Positions 14,896-25,037 are shown, numbered from the stretch's first letter. The stretch: DNA of 51,122 nucleotides from Selenomonas bovis DSM 23594 (GCF_000381005.1 NZ_KB908396.1:1-51122); one strand, 5' to 3'. Numbers and translations: made by a program. Notes: generated from the sequence alone by a model not told the origin.

Positions 14896-16257
14896 CCGTG
14901 ACATCAAGCATACCGTCTCGACGTGGCTCGTCATAGGAAACATATCAACAGGCTGGGCTTTCTCTGCCACATACCCAAGCGTCTGTAAAATAGAGAGATC
15001 ACGGGCTAGACTTGCAGGATTGCAGGAGACGTAGACAATACGGCGGGGGTGCATGTTTGCGAAAGTCTGGAGGACTGTCGGCGTGCAGCCGGCACGTGGC
15101 GGGTCGACGACGACAACATCGGCGCGTATGCCTTGTTTATATAGGCGAGGCATGACTTCCGTGGCATCGCCAACAATGAATTCGGCATTTTTTATATGGT
15201 TATCCCTTGCGTTTCTCCTTGCATCAAGAATTGCCGGCTTGACAATTTCAATACCATACACCTTCCGTGCTTTTCTCGCTAAGAACAAGGTTATCGTTCC
15301 CGTACCGCAGTAGGCATCGATGACGGTTTCGTTACCGGTAAGCTGGGCATATTCTAGTGCCATACTGTAAAGGACATTTGCCTGCGCCGTATTGACCTGG
15401 AAAAACGAGCGTGGTGAGATATGGAAGGATAACTGACCAAAGGCATCACGGATGGTTGTCTGCCCCCAGAGGAGACGTGTCTCCCGCCCCATGATGACGT
15501 TATTCCGATAGGTCTGGATGTTCTGATGTATGCTAACCAGCTGGGGAAGTTTGGAGCGAAGCAAGCGTACAAACTCTTTTTCACGCGGGAGATTTCTCGT
15601 AGCCGTAACGATGACAACCATGAGCTCACCGTCCACGCCGACACGGCCGATGATATGGCGCAAGACACCGATATGACGGTCCTCGTTGTAGACAGGGATT
15701 TGGAGCCGTTCTATAATTTCACCAACGACACGAACAATCTCATTATTCCCTTCTGCCTGTATATGACAGCTTTCCGTAGAGATGATGTGATGTGTATTAC
15801 GGGCATAACAGCCAATAACGACATGGCCTTTTTCCATGCCCACAGGGAACTGCATCTTATTGCGGTAATTCCAAGGGGTGACAGCCCCTATAGTTGGTGC
15901 AACGAAAAGGTTCTGCAGTTTACCGATGCGTGTCACTGCGTCGATGACTTGCTGACGTTTCACGCGTAGCTGCGCATCATAGGCAAGATGCTGCAGCTGG
16001 CAGCCGCCGCATTGCCAGTACACAGCACATCGCGGCTCTACACGATCATGACTTCGAACCAGGAGTTCCTCAATGTGAGCAGACGCATAGGTTTTCTTTA
16101 CTTCGTTCAACTTTACTCGCACGCGCTCTCCCGGAAGCGCATGTGGGACAAAAACGGTGAAGTTATCTATACGGCCAACGCCTTCACCATTGGTTCCAAG
16201 CGTATGGATGACAAGTTCATAGCTTTTTCCCTTTTCCACTGGTATTTTTTTGTTCAT
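14887..16257 (-). CDS. rlmD: 23S rRNA (uracil-C5)-methyltransferase, RlmD/RumA family
   Basis: This 456-aa enzyme methylates C5 of a uridine in 23S rRNA using S-adenosylmethionine. It has an N-terminal TRAM domain (residues about 1-60), an iron-sulfur cysteine set (C in PRCAVYWQCGGCQLQH), the methyl-donor site VIDAYCGTGTITLFL, the DPPRAGC motif and the catalytic YVSCNPASLARD near the C-terminus. Length and motif order fit the family; whether it modifies U1939, U747 or both cannot be told from sequence. Its ATG overlaps the stop of the 45-aa ORF upstream (ATGA), and gph precedes that, so the three form an operon. Confidence 0.92.
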   Translation of the reverse strand: MNKKIPVEKGKSYELVIHTLGTNGEGVGRIDNFTVFVPHALPGERVRVKLNEVKKTYASAHIEELLVRSHDRVEPRCAVYWQCGGCQLQHLAYDAQLRVKRQQVIDAVTRIGKLQNLFVAPTIGAVTPWNYRNKMQFPVGMEKGHVVIGCYARNTHHIISTESCHIQAEGNNEIVRVVGEIIERLQIPVYNEDRHIGVLRHIIGRVGVDGELMVVIVTATRNLPREKEFVRLLRSKLPQLVSIHQNIQTYRNNVIMGRETRLLWGQTTIRDAFGQLSFHISPRSFFQVNTAQANVLYSMALEYAQLTGNETVIDAYCGTGTITLFLARKARKVYGIEIVKPAILDARRNARDNHIKNAEFIVGDATEVMPRLYKQGIRADVVVVDPPRAGCTPTVLQTFANMHPRRIVYVSCNPASLARDLSILQTLGYVAEKAQPVDMFPMTSHVETVCLMSRNI

Positions 16258-16391
16258 GCGTGTTCTTCTCGCTTTCCGCCTCGTTGTTCATATTCCGCAG
16301 AATCCTTCGATTGGCAGAGACTAAACGAATCTGGCACATAAGGCCAGCGTGCTGTATTCATCAAAAAATCATCAAATTTCTGCAGTGTCAT
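16254..16391 (-). CDS. Small coupled ORF between gph and rlmD, 45 aa
   Basis: The frame starts 4 bases after the gph stop, with AAGGAA about 9 bases before its ATG, and ends in TGA overlapping the rlmD ATG. This packing suggests that it is translated and couples rlmD to gph. The protein (MTLQKFDDFLMNTARW at its start, strongly charged EQRGGKREEHA at its end) matches no family I recognise. It may be a real small protein or only a coupling leader peptide. Confidence 0.5.
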   Translation of the reverse strand: MTLQKFDDFLMNTARWPYVPDSFSLCQSKDSAEYEQRGGKREEHA

Positions 16392-16395
16392 GTGG

Positions 16396-17064
16396 TTATT
16401 TCCTTGCAAAAGATAGCTTAATCGTGATTTCTTCCGGTGACGCCAGGAGAATATCTGCACCATGCGCGACCAGTTCCTCCTGGGGGCGAAATCCCCAAAG
16501 GACACCCACCGCATAGAATCCCGCATTGTGCGCGGTATCCATATCGACGCTCGTATCGCCAAAGTAAGCAACGCGCCTCGGGGCCACGCCAAAATCCTCT
16601 GCCATTTTTAGGACTTTCTGCGGATGTGGCTTGCGTGGAAGTCCAGGGCGATCTCCTGAGATTGTACGGAACAGGCCTTGAGGAAACATGTGTGCAACGA
16701 TTTCATCGGCAGCAGACTGGTGCTTATTTGTGCAGATTCCCATGGGAATTCCCTGTTGCTGGAGCATCTGCAGTGCGGACAAGATGCCGGCATAAGGCCG
16801 GGTCTTATCTTCTGTATGATGCGCATAGATTTCCTTATAGCGCTGAAGCGCTTCCTCTACGAAGTCCGGATCAGTAGCCTTTTCTTTGGGCAGGCAGCGC
16901 TCAATCAGTTTTCTAGAACCATTGCCGACAAAATAACGATAAGGATCTAGCGGATGCGTGGGAAAGCCATAGGAGGCGAGCATAGCATTTGCGCTATCTG
17001 CAAGATCTTCCAGTGAGTTGATGAGGGTACCATCGAGATCGAAAATCGCAGCTTGAAAATTCAT
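16396..17064 (-). CDS. gph: HAD-family phosphatase, phosphoglycolate phosphatase-like
   Basis: The 222-aa protein is a haloacid dehalogenase hydrolase. Motif I is AIFDLDGTLINS (nucleophile Asp9, Asp11), motif II is in GICTNKH, motif III is the lysine around RKPHP, and motif IV is YFGDTSVDMDTA. A helical cap (residues about 15-85) marks the Gph/PgmB subgroup. It most probably removes phosphate from 2-phosphoglycolate produced by DNA repair or side reactions, but related enzymes act on other sugar phosphates. It is the first gene of the gph-orf45-rlmD operon, just after the gatCAB terminator. Confidence 0.85.
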   Translation of the reverse strand: MNFQAAIFDLDGTLINSLEDLADSANAMLASYGFPTHPLDPYRYFVGNGSRKLIERCLPKEKATDPDFVEEALQRYKEIYAHHTEDKTRPYAGILSALQMLQQQGIPMGICTNKHQSAADEIVAHMFPQGLFRTISGDRPGLPRKPHPQKVLKMAEDFGVAPRRVAYFGDTSVDMDTAHNAGFYAVGVLWGFRPQEELVAHGADILLASPEEITIKLSFARK

Positions 17065-17081
17065 TGTGATGCTCCTTTGAA

Positions 17082-17107
17082 AAAACCTCCCCTTGCGGGA
17101 AGGTTTT
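17082..17107 (-). terminator. Rho-independent terminator after gatCAB
   Basis: Read leftwards, an 11-bp stem (AAAACCTTCCC with GGGGAGGTTTT, one G-T pair) with a GCAA loop is followed by T residues. It lies 93 bases after the gatB stop and before gph, separating the two operons. Confidence 0.8.
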
Positions 17108-17199
17108 CGTGTCTATCCGGGGAACGCCTGATCTGTTCATTGCATCAAAAGGAATATGAGGCAAGATACCTGACCAGCACTCTCCTCTGAGTATTCATC

Positions 17200-18642
17200 T
17201 TAATTGCCGAGCTTTGCCACCAGCATTTGGTTGACCATCTGGGGATTCGCCTTTCCCTTGGTCGCCTTCATGACTTGGCCGACAAGCGCCCCGAGCGCCT
17301 TTTTCTTGCCGCCTTTATACTCTTCGACAGCCTTGGGGCTCGCTGCGATGGCAGCATCCACTGCTTTTTCGATTGCGCCTGTATCCGTAATCTGCACCAA
17401 TCCTTTGTCTTTGACGATTTTTTCCGGTGCATCAGGGTTCGTCCACATTTCTTTGAATACTTTTTTAGCAATCTTGCCGGAAATGGTGTTTTTCATGATG
17501 AGCAGGATCATCGCACCAAGCCGCTGCGCCTCTACTGGAGATTTGGCGATATCTACGCTGTCTTCATTGAGCGCATTGGCAAGATCCCCCATGATCCAAT
17601 TGGCTGCGAGTTTGGCATCTGCCCCTGTCTTGACAACAGCATCGAAGTATTCCGCCATTGCGCGCGTGCTCGTGATGATGCCCGCATCGTAATCAGAGAG
17701 TCCATAATCTTTCTCGAGACGCGCGCGGCGTGCATCCGGCAACTCAGGAAGTTCGGCACGATACTTTTCGATGGTTTCGTCGCTCGTAATAATGGGCGGC
17801 AAGTCTGGCTCAGGCATATAACGATAGTCATGCGCATTTTCTTTGCTGCGCATCGAAAGTGTGATGCCGCGAGCTGGATCAAACGTGCGCGTTTCCTGTA
17901 CTACATGGCCACCATCTTCGAGCACCTCGGTCTGACGCTCGATTTCGTAATTGATGGCATCCTCAAGACTCTTGAAGGAGTTGATATTTTTCATCTCTGT
18001 ACGTGTGCCGAGTTCTTCACTGCCCTCGGGACGCAGGGAAACGTTGATGTCAGCACGCAGATTACCTTCCTCCATGCGGCAATTCGACACATCGATGTAT
18101 TCCATGATGGCCTTGATTTTTTCCATGTAAGCGCGCGCTTCTGCGGCCGAGCGCATATCCGGTTCCGAGACGATTTCGAGAAGCGGTACGCCTGTACGGT
18201 TGTAATCTACATCACTGGAAATAGAGTCCTTGATCGTTGTTCCAGAGTGAACGAGCTTGCCGGCATCTTCTTCCATGTGGATTCGTGTAAGACGGATGCG
18301 TTTTTTCTGGCCCTCGACGTCGATGTCCACCCAGCCATTGATACAGATGGGCAGATCATACTGGCTCGTCTGCCAATTTTTCGGCAAATCTGGATAATAA
18401 TAATTTTTGCGGTCAAATTTGCTATATTTGTTGATTTCACAATTCGTGGCCAGGCCTGCCTTGATGGCAAACTCGACGACGCGCTTGTTGATGGTCGGCA
18501 GCACGCCTGGCAAGCCAAGGCAGACCGGGCAAACATGCGTATTCTGCTCAGCGCCGAATCCGGTCGCGCAACCACAGAAAATCTTCGTCTTCGTTTTCAG
18601 CTCGCAGTGAATCTCAAGGCCGATGACGGCTTCATAGTTCAT
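17200..18642 (-). CDS. gatB: Aspartyl/glutamyl-tRNA amidotransferase subunit B
   Basis: This 480-aa subunit binds mischarged Asp-tRNA(Asn) or Glu-tRNA(Gln), phosphorylates the acyl group and transfers ammonia to it. The N-terminal signature [18 protein letters not shown], the zinc-type cysteines in [11 protein letters not shown], the [17 protein letters not shown] motif and the C-terminal YqeY-like tail ([19 protein letters not shown]) are all present, and length is normal. Its ATG shares one base with the gatA stop (TGATG), so GatA and GatB are translated together. It is the last gene of the gatCAB operon. Confidence 0.96.
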   Translation of the reverse strand: MNYEAVIGLEIHCELKTKTKIFCGCATGFGAEQNTHVCPVCLGLPGVLPTINKRVVEFAIKAGLATNCEINKYSKFDRKNYYYPDLPKNWQTSQYDLPICINGWVDIDVEGQKKRIRLTRIHMEEDAGKLVHSGTTIKDSISSDVDYNRTGVPLLEIVSEPDMRSAAEARAYMEKIKAIMEYIDVSNCRMEEGNLRADINVSLRPEGSEELGTRTEMKNINSFKSLEDAINYEIERQTEVLEDGGHVVQETRTFDPARGITLSMRSKENAHDYRYMPEPDLPPIITSDETIEKYRAELPELPDARRARLEKDYGLSDYDAGIITSTRAMAEYFDAVVKTGADAKLAANWIMGDLANALNEDSVDIAKSPVEAQRLGAMILLIMKNTISGKIAKKVFKEMWTNPDAPEKIVKDKGLVQITDTGAIEKAVDAAIAASPKAVEEYKGGKKKALGALVGQVMKATKGKANPQMVNQMLVAKLGN

Positions 18643-20117
18643 CAGTTCGTCCCTCCCAGCGGTGCCAGTTCTTTATGGTAATCCTGACTCTGTTCATACG
18701 TATAGGCAGCGCGCAGGATGGTTTCTTCATCGAGCGCCTTGCCGATGATCTGCAAGCCGATGGGCATTCCCTTGCTGCTCGTGCCGCAGGGAATCGAGAT
18801 GCCGGGGAGACCGGCCAGATTGAGCGGCACAGTACAGATATCCTGCAGATACATCTGCAAGGGATCAGAAATCATCGAACCAATGGGATATGCTGGCGTC
18901 GGCGCAGTCGGGCACATGATGACATCGACGTTTTCAAAAGCGGCCGTATAATCCTGCTGGATGAGCGTCCTGACTTTCAGCGCTTTGAGGTAATAGGCAT
19001 CATAGTAACCAGCGGAAAGCGCATAGTTGCCAATCATGATACGGCGTTTGACCTCTTCGCCGAACTTCTCCGTGCGCGTATTGGTCATCATCTCAACGAG
19101 ATCGCTGCCATCGACGCGCTCGCCATAGCTTACGCCATCATAGCGCTGCAGATTCGTCGCCGCCTCTGCCGGTGCGATGAGATAATACGTCGAAATCGCA
19201 TAGCTCGTATGCGGCAGGGAAATCTCGATAATCTCTGCGCCCAGAGATCGATATGTCTCAATGGCCTCACGCACAGCTTTCTCCACCTCAGGATCCATAC
19301 CTTCAGTGAAATATTCTTTCGGCAGGCCGATTTTCATTCCTTTGACATCTTCACGAAGTGCTGCTGTAAAATCCGGCACCTTCGCAGCAGAAGAGGTCGC
19401 ATCCATCTCATCATGACCTGAAATGATATTCAGGAGGTTCGCCGCATCCGTGACATCGCGGGCAAGCGGCCCAATCTGATCCAACGAGGAAGCATAGGCA
19501 ACGAGGCCGTAACGGGAGACACGGCCATACGTCGGCTTGAGACCCACAACGCCACAGAAAGAGGCTGGCTGGCGAATCGAACCGCCAGTATCCGATCCAA
19601 GTGCCCAGATTGCCATGCCGGCAGCAACAGCTGCCGCACTGCCACCGGACGATCCTCCCGGTACGCAGTCCGTATTCCACGGATTGCGCGTCACATGATA
19701 AGCTGAGTTTTCCGTCGAGCCACCCATAGCAAACTCGTCGAGATTCGTCTTGCCAAGCAGAACAGGAGAGACCGCCTTGATTTTTTTCATGACGGTTGCA
19801 TCGTAAGGCGGAACGAAATGCTCAAGGATCTTCGACGCACACGTCGTCCTGACGCCGCACGTGCAAATATTATCCTTGATGGCCCCCGGGAGTCCCTCTA
19901 GAAATGTCGTCCTTTCCCCTCGTGCAATTTTCTCATCAACTGCCGCGGCCTCTTTTAGAGCAGTCTCCTTAGTCAATGTCAGATAAGCACCGATCGTCCC
20001 TTCCACTTCTTCGATTCGTGCGAGAACATCCTTGGTAAGTTCCGTCGCGCTGATCTCCTTTTTGACGAGCATGTCATGAAGGACATGCCCCGGCTGAGCA
20101 AAATATCTCACAGTCAT
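18642..20117 (-). CDS. gatA: Aspartyl/glutamyl-tRNA amidotransferase subunit A
   Basis: This 491-aa amidase releases ammonia from glutamine and channels it to GatB. It carries the amidase signature with the Ser-cisSer-Lys triad: Lys in GAIKDNICT, and the serines in [14 protein letters not shown] and [13 protein letters not shown] start at [10 protein letters not shown], which has GGGAGG just upstream and lies 7 bases after gatC. An upstream in-frame start would run into gatC. Length and motif order are normal for GatA. Its stop overlaps the start of gatB. Confidence 0.96.
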   Translation of the reverse strand: MTVRYFAQPGHVLHDMLVKKEISATELTKDVLARIEEVEGTIGAYLTLTKETALKEAAAVDEKIARGERTTFLEGLPGAIKDNICTCGVRTTCASKILEHFVPPYDATVMKKIKAVSPVLLGKTNLDEFAMGGSTENSAYHVTRNPWNTDCVPGGSSGGSAAAVAAGMAIWALGSDTGGSIRQPASFCGVVGLKPTYGRVSRYGLVAYASSLDQIGPLARDVTDAANLLNIISGHDEMDATSSAAKVPDFTAALREDVKGMKIGLPKEYFTEGMDPEVEKAVREAIETYRSLGAEIIEISLPHTSYAISTYYLIAPAEAATNLQRYDGVSYGERVDGSDLVEMMTNTRTEKFGEEVKRRIMIGNYALSAGYYDAYYLKALKVRTLIQQDYTAAFENVDVIMCPTAPTPAYPIGSMISDPLQMYLQDICTVPLNLAGLPGISIPCGTSSKGMPIGLQIIGKALDEETILRAAYTYEQSQDYHKELAPLGGTN

Positions 20118-20124
20118 TCCTCCC

Positions 20125-20415
20125 TTAGTCCTCGAGTACCTTCGGCACCTTGAAATAACCATTCTCTTTCACTGGTGCGTTGCTCAGGGCCGCGTCGCGT
20201 GCCAAGGATGACTTGACAATATCTTCACGGAACACATTTGCCATTGGCAAGGCATACGTCGTAGGATTGACATTCTCCGTATCAACAGCTGAGAGATTAT
20301 CCATGTAAGTCAGAATTGCATCCATCTGCTCGATATATTTTTTCTGTTCAGCTTCAGGGATTGAGAGACGCGAAAGAACCGCCACGTTCTCGAGATCTTT
20401 TTTCGTGACTTTCAT
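20125..20415 (-). CDS. gatC: Aspartyl/glutamyl-tRNA amidotransferase subunit C
   Basis: The 96-aa GatC stabilises the GatA-GatB complex by wrapping around it. Typical features are [14 protein letters not shown] near the N-terminus, a [20 protein letters not shown] helix, and a C-terminal [11 protein letters not shown]...FKVPKVLE segment. It is the first gene of the operon, with a good promoter about 95 bases upstream. It is the shortest of the three subunits, as usual. Confidence 0.93.
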   Translation of the reverse strand: MKVTKKDLENVAVLSRLSIPEAEQKKYIEQMDAILTYMDNLSAVDTENVNPTTYALPMANVFREDIVKSSLARDAALSNAPVKENGYFKVPKVLED

Positions 20416-20509
20416 ATTAAAATTTCACCATCCAATTCCATCATAAACTGCACGCACAAACGACCATTTTTGGATCCTGTGCGCCTGCCCTTACAGTAAA
20501 TACACGAAT

Positions 20510-20538
20510 ATTATAACGCCTCAGAAAACGAGCGTCAA
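20510..20538 (-). promoter_or_regulatory. Promoter of gatCAB
   Basis: On the reverse strand TTGACG (20,538-20,533) and TATAAT (20,515-20,510) are 17 bases apart. This leaves an untranslated leader of roughly 85-90 bases. In the rest of the 411-base gap, from 20,539 to 20,775, I see nothing I can support. Confidence 0.8.
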
Positions 20539-20775
20539 CGAAGGTGAACGCAAAGGGGCAATGAAAAAGCTCTGCCAGAAAAAGATCAAAGAAATGAATC
20601 AAGAATTTTCAGCGCCTATTGCCACTATTTACATATATTTATAACACGGGTCTAACAATTGTCGGCGTGTAATTTGCTATATATAACATAGATGCTCGTT
20701 ACAACCGTGCTCAGAATACTGCTGCTCCATGCATGGTTGTTTCGAACGTCCATCATCCCCAATATCACATACACG

Positions 20776-20812
20776 CGGCAACCCCCGGACGAAATGCGTC
20801 CGGGGGTTGCCG
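20776..20812 (-). terminator. Strong hairpin after the dapL operon
   Basis: A perfect 16-bp GC-rich stem (20,776-20,791 with 20,797-20,812) has a 5-base loop and lies 14 bases after the end of the 136-aa gene. The T-run is weak on the leftward strand and short on the other, but the stem is very stable. Confidence 0.7.
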
Positions 20813-20826
20813 TTTCCATCCTTGCT

Positions 20827-21237
20827 TTACTTTGCTTTTTTCTCCGTACCTGCAGCAAGAAGTTCTGCCCGCAAGCCATCGTAAAACTTCACAAGACCAT
20901 CTTGAAGAGCCTCTCTACTTTCTGCTCCGATGTCTGCACCGCGTTTGAGTTCCTGTGTTGTTGTGAGGATATTCTCTATCGTCGTAATATAGTCGAACTC
21001 CGGCTCGAGAATGGACGCCTGATCCAACGGCGGCAGGCAGGCCGTTTCCTGCGTAAGACGTTCATAAGATTGTTTGAGCTTTTTCAGGTGCTTTTTCTGT
21101 GTAAGTGCCTGAGAGAGATTCTCCCGCCGAATGCCAGCAAGTCCTTTGTTGATTTCATTTCTGATGGCATGGACTGCCTTTATGCTCTGCCGCAAACGAT
21201 TCAGCGCATGCAACATCTGGATATCGTTTCCCATCAT
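20827..21237 (-). CDS. Conserved-looking 136-aa helical protein, function unknown
   Basis: The gene begins at an ATG overlapping the dapL stop (TGATG), so it is translated with dapL. The protein is mainly helical, with a probable coiled coil at residues about 35-70 (RRENLSQALTQKKHLKKLKQSYERL), and ends in a lysine-rich tail (GTEKKAK). No enzyme motif, signal peptide or membrane segment is visible. Coupling to dapL hints at a link with lysine or cell-wall precursor synthesis, but this is only context. Longer in-frame starts would extend into dapL in another frame and are unlikely. Confidence 0.65.
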   Translation of the reverse strand: MMGNDIQMLHALNRLRQSIKAVHAIRNEINKGLAGIRRENLSQALTQKKHLKKLKQSYERLTQETACLPPLDQASILEPEFDYITTIENILTTTQELKRGADIGAESREALQDGLVKFYDGLRAELLAAGTEKKAK

Positions 21238-22472
21238 CAGATGTGGAGCTGTGTCTTGATACGTTCCACAGCGCGCTTGGTGTTTTCGCGATCGCCAAAC
21301 GACGTAAGACGGAAATATCCTTCGCCGCAAGGACCGAAACCAGCGCCAGGAGTACCGACGATGTTGACTTCCGTGAGCAGTTTGTCGAAGAAATCCCACG
21401 AAGGCATATCGTTTGGCGTCTTCAGCCAGATGTAGGGCGCATTGATGCCGCCGTATGCAGTAATACCGGCAGATTTCAGCCCTTCACGAATGATACGAGC
21501 ATTTTCCATGTAGTAGGAAATCAGTTCCTTGATCTGGGCCTGCCCCTCATCGGTGTAGATTGCCGCTGCACCACGCTGCACAATATAAGCTGTACCGTTG
21601 AACTTCGTCGTGTGACGACGATTCCAGAGATCGCGGAAGCGCACACGACTGCCGTCAGCCGCCTTGCCCATCACAGTTTTCGGAATGACCGTATAACCAC
21701 AGCGAGTACCGGTGAATCCGGCCGTCTTGGAGAAGGAACGGAACTCAATGGCACAATCCGTCGCCCCAGGAATCTCATAGATGGAGCGAGGTACCTCCGG
21801 TTCGCTGATATAAGCCGCATACGCGGCATCAAAGAGAATCACCGCATCATTTTCCTTTGCGTAGTTCACCCACTTCGTGAGTGCCTCACGAGAAAGCGTT
21901 GTCCCAGTCGGATTGTTCGGGCAGCAAAGATAAATCATATCTACATGCTCTTTTGGTAGATCCGGTGTAAACCCATTGTCAGCGTTGCTGGGAAGATACG
22001 TAACACCAGCAAAATAGCCATTTTCCTGCATCTCACCCGTACGGCCTGCCATAACATTCGTATCGAGGTAGACAGGATAAACGGGATCGGTGATTGCCAC
22101 TTTGTTATCGAGCCCAAAAATCTCCTGAATGTTGCCCGTATCGCTCTTTGAGCCATCGCTGACAAAAATCTCATCCGATGCGATTTGGATACCGCGCTTC
22201 GTATAATTATGCTCGCGGATTGCCTCAATCAGAAAAGGATACCCCTGCTCTGGCCCATAGCCACGGAACGTCTCCTGATGCGCCATCTCGTCCACGGCTT
22301 TATGCATGGCATCGATGCAGACCTGCGGCAGTGGCTGCGTGACATCACCGATGCCGAGCCTGATGATGTCAGCCTCCGGATGTGCTTCTTTATAAGCCGC
22401 TACACGACGTGCGATTTCTGCAAAAAGATAGCTCCCCGGCAGTTTCTGATAATTCTGGTTAATAGTCGCCAT
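21237..22472 (-). CDS. dapL: LL-diaminopimelate aminotransferase
   Basis: This 411-aa PLP enzyme converts tetrahydrodipicolinate directly to LL-2,6-diaminopimelate with glutamate as donor, the short route to lysine and meso-DAP for peptidoglycan. Family signs are [18 protein letters not shown] at the N-terminus, [33 protein letters not shown] and the PLP lysine in [17 protein letters not shown] use MATINQNY as start, with GAGGAGG 7 bases upstream. Length equals the usual family length. A promoter with TATAAT lies about 100 bases upstream. The coupled 136-aa gene follows. Confidence 0.96.
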   Translation of the reverse strand: MATINQNYQKLPGSYLFAEIARRVAAYKEAHPEADIIRLGIGDVTQPLPQVCIDAMHKAVDEMAHQETFRGYGPEQGYPFLIEAIREHNYTKRGIQIASDEIFVSDGSKSDTGNIQEIFGLDNKVAITDPVYPVYLDTNVMAGRTGEMQENGYFAGVTYLPSNADNGFTPDLPKEHVDMIYLCCPNNPTGTTLSREALTKWVNYAKENDAVILFDAAYAAYISEPEVPRSIYEIPGATDCAIEFRSFSKTAGFTGTRCGYTVIPKTVMGKAADGSRVRFRDLWNRRHTTKFNGTAYIVQRGAAAIYTDEGQAQIKELISYYMENARIIREGLKSAGITAYGGINAPYIWLKTPNDMPSWDFFDKLLTEVNIVGTPGAGFGPCGEGYFRLTSFGDRENTKRAVERIKTQLHI

Positions 22473-22568
22473 GAAAATCCTCCTCAGTTTGTTAAAAGCC
22501 AGGTGCATCATATGGTACCTGACCGAACTATGTTCCATCAACACTTGCTCTCATAACAAATCATACAT

Positions 22569-22598
22569 ATTATACCATACCGTTATACCGTTTGCGAA
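22569..22598 (-). promoter_or_regulatory. Probable dapL promoter
   Basis: TATAAT (22,574-22,569) is preceded at 18 bases by TTCGCA (22,598-22,593) on the reverse strand. The -35 is weak, so activation or an extended -10 is possible. A 16-bp near-palindrome (CCATAGAGCTATATGG) lies a little upstream, near 22,612. Confidence 0.6.
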
Positions 22599-22685
22599 TA
22601 AAATTTAGCCATAGAGCTATATGGTATCCAAAGGCATGCTGCAGCATGAGCTTCTGCTGATAAAGCAACCAAGCGTTACAAACGC

Positions 22686-23096
22686 TTATTCTTCATACTC
22701 GATTTCATTTTCTTCGCAAAAAAAACGTGCGGCATCGATCAGGTGAGCGTGCCAAAAATCGTCCCAGGCCTGCCGCAGCTGCAACTGCTTTACCTGCTGC
22801 AGAAAACGCAGACTGGCCCCTTGCCCAGCCAAGGCGTTTTTCAGCTGACGGCACACATTTGCCGGCTGTCGCTCAGCAAAGGCCTGCATGACACCATATT
22901 CATCGCTGTCACAGATATTTATTAACGGAACATAGCGATTGAAATCATCTTCCAGACGCAACGCATGCTCCAACGCAGCATCATCTTGCCAATCGTCACG
23001 TAGCATGATAACGCGCCCTTCTGCCAGATCGACGTAGCCTGGTAGGATGTCGGACTTTCCCAAGGCAGTTGCGAGTTCTTCCAGCTTGATTTTCAT
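22686..23096 (-). CDS. UPF0158 family protein
   Basis: The 136-aa protein fits UPF0158: an N-terminal KLEELATAL, a central acidic VPLINICDSDEYGVMQAFAE, and the typical ending in which aromatic and acidic residues precede CEENEIEYEE. The family has no established biochemical role. It lies 22 bases after tyrA, so it is probably the third gene of the aroF-tyrA operon and under the same T-box. It appears soluble and cytoplasmic, with no signal or membrane segment. Confidence 0.75.
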   Translation of the reverse strand: MKIKLEELATALGKSDILPGYVDLAEGRVIMLRDDWQDDAALEHALRLEDDFNRYVPLINICDSDEYGVMQAFAERQPANVCRQLKNALAGQGASLRFLQQVKQLQLRQAWDDFWHAHLIDAARFFCEENEIEYEE

Positions 23097-23118
23097 CGCC
23101 TACAACACTTCCTCTGCA

Positions 23119-24027
23119 TCAATTCGGATCGATTTTTTCTTTTGCGGCGTTCTCGAGCAGACTGTCACGCCGCTTTTTCGATGCCGTGAAATAATCGTAA
23201 ATATATTGCCTGTCATGAGAATCACACGCTGTGATCACTTCACCAAGGATTGTCTGCAGATTGCGTAGGTTCCTGGCAATCTCTCCGCCATTCGTCATGC
23301 AGATGTCTGCCCACATATCCGCATTGGAGGACGCAATCCGGGTCGTATCTTTGAAACCGCCGCCGATCAGCTTAATGCACGATTCAAGATCATCCCCCGA
23401 ACGATTCAACAGCGTGACGAGTGCTGCCGCCGCAATATGGGGAACATGACTGATGACAGCGGCACAGCGATCGTGCTGGGCAATTTCCATCCGAACGAAA
23501 TTCGCTTCCGTATATTTCAGGACATCCATGAGTCGCTGGTATACTTCTCGGGGCGCTCCAGTGTCATCGATGATCACATACGCCTTGCCGCGAAAAAGAT
23601 CTGCATCCGCAGCATCTACCCCGCTCTTTTCCTTGCCTGTCATCGGATGTCCGGCAATGTAATAAATATTTTCCGGCAAAATTTCTTTCAGATGTTGCCA
23701 AACATATCCTTTTGTACTGCCGGCATCCGTGATGATAGTGTGCGGAGATAGATAGGGAAGCAGCTTTTTGACCATGGGCACGATCTGCAGTACTGGCGGA
23801 CTCAGGAAAACAATATCTGCTGCACCGGCCACCTCTTTCAAGTCCGCAGAAGCGTAGTCCACTGCTCCGCATTTTACCGCGTGCTGCATGGATCGTTCCG
23901 TGCGGCATAACCCTGTGATATAGATGCTATTTCCCAAAGCCCGTTTCAAACAGAGTCCCAAAGAACCGCCAATCAAGCCGACGCCGATGATTGCAAACTT
24001 CAGAGGTTTTTTCACAGCATTATTCAT
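23119..24027 (-). CDS. tyrA: Prephenate dehydrogenase
   Basis: The 302-aa enzyme oxidises prephenate to 4-hydroxyphenylpyruvate, the committed step to tyrosine. The N-terminal Rossmann motif is FAIIGVGLIGGSLGLCLK. SPPVLQIVPMV, ITDAGSTKG (with the catalytic region) and the HPMTGKEKSGVDAA motif follow, then a helical C-terminal dimer domain. There is no fused ACT or chorismate mutase domain. Its start overlaps the aroF stop by ATGA, so both are made together under the T-box leader. Confidence 0.94.
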   Translation of the reverse strand: MNNAVKKPLKFAIIGVGLIGGSLGLCLKRALGNSIYITGLCRTERSMQHAVKCGAVDYASADLKEVAGAADIVFLSPPVLQIVPMVKKLLPYLSPHTIITDAGSTKGYVWQHLKEILPENIYYIAGHPMTGKEKSGVDAADADLFRGKAYVIIDDTGAPREVYQRLMDVLKYTEANFVRMEIAQHDRCAAVISHVPHIAAAALVTLLNRSGDDLESCIKLIGGGFKDTTRIASSNADMWADICMTNGGEIARNLRNLQTILGEVITACDSHDRQYIYDYFTASKKRRDSLLENAAKEKIDPN

Positions 24028-25037
24028 AATGCTTTCCCCATGAGCGCACCAATCTGCTTGACTTCTTCCATAAGACGGTTGAAATTCTTGGGCGTCAGAC
24101 TTTGATTGCCGTCAGAAAGCGCAACCTCGGGATGCGGGTGCACTTCAATAATCAAGCCATCCGCTCCAGCGGCAATCGCCGCCCGCGCCATAGGACGCAC
24201 CATCTGCCAACGTCCAGTGCCATGGCTCGGATCAACGATGATTGGCAAATGGGAAAGCTCTTTGACGGCAGCAACTGCCGAGAGGTCGAGCGTATTGCGC
24301 GTAAACGTCTCGTACGTACGGATGCCGCGCTCGCAGAGAATGATGTTCTCGTTGCCACCTGCGGCAATATATTCGGCAGCATTGAGCCATTCGCTGATGG
24401 TCGAGGAAAGGCCGCGCTTGAGCATGACAGGCTTCTTTGCCTTACCAAGTGCTTTCAGCAATTGAAAATTCTGCATATTGCGCGCGCCCACCTGATAGAC
24501 ATCAGCATACGTGCCGATGAGTTCCATATCATCCTTATCAACGATCTCAGTTACCACTTTGAGCCCGTTTTCATCTGCCGCCTCGCGCAGCATCTTGAGC
24601 CCCTTTTCCGCCAGTCCCTGGAAATCATAGGGAGATGTCCTAGGTTTGAAGGCACCTCCACGGAGAAATTGTGCGCCACCCTCCCGGACGCAGCGGGCCG
24701 CCTCTTTGAGCTGGTCTTCACTCTCGACAGCACAGGGACCCGCCATGACCGTAAGGTGTTCTCCACCAATTTTGACACCGTCAACATCAACGACCGTATC
24801 TGCCGGATGAAATTCGCGGCTGACCAGTTTATATTTTTCCGTAATTCGGACTGTCTTTTCGACACCCGGCATCATATTCATTTCCAGATTCGCAATTTTC
24901 TTCTTATCACCAATCACGCCAACGATCGTACGGTCTTCTCCTTTGGAAAGATGGAAAGTCAGACCGTTTGCCTTAATCTTTTCTTCTACACCTGCGAGAT
25001 CTTCTTGGGAAGATGCCGGACTCATGACGATAATCAT
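24024..25037 (-). CDS. aroF: DAHP synthase (3-deoxy-7-phosphoheptulonate synthase)
   Basis: This 337-aa enzyme joins phosphoenolpyruvate and erythrose 4-phosphate in the first step of aromatic amino acid synthesis. It is of the Thermotoga type: a small N-terminal ferredoxin-like regulatory domain (residues about 1-70, MIIVMSPASSQ start) followed by the KDO8P-synthase-like barrel with MAGPCAVES, FLRGGAFKPRTSPY, LKRGLSSTI and IVDPSHGTGRW. The start MIIVMSP has AAGGAG 8 bases upstream. A T-box leader and tyrA overlap point to tyrosine control; the N-terminal domain may add allosteric feedback. Confidence 0.95.
   Translation of the reverse strand: MIIVMSPASSQEDLAGVEEKIKANGLTFHLSKGEDRTIVGVIGDKKKIANLEMNMMPGVEKTVRITEKYKLVSREFHPADTVVDVDGVKIGGEHLTVMAGPCAVESEDQLKEAARCVREGGAQFLRGGAFKPRTSPYDFQGLAEKGLKMLREAADENGLKVVTEIVDKDDMELIGTYADVYQVGARNMQNFQLLKALGKAKKPVMLKRGLSSTISEWLNAAEYIAAGGNENIILCERGIRTYETFTRNTLDLSAVAAVKELSHLPIIVDPSHGTGRWQMVRPMARAAIAAGADGLIIEVHPHPEVALSDGNQSLTPKNFNRLMEEVKQIGALMGKAL

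Noticed and set aside
17227-18681. 484-codon frame opposite gatB
   Set aside because: It is a mirror of gatB with no domain and no ribosome site.
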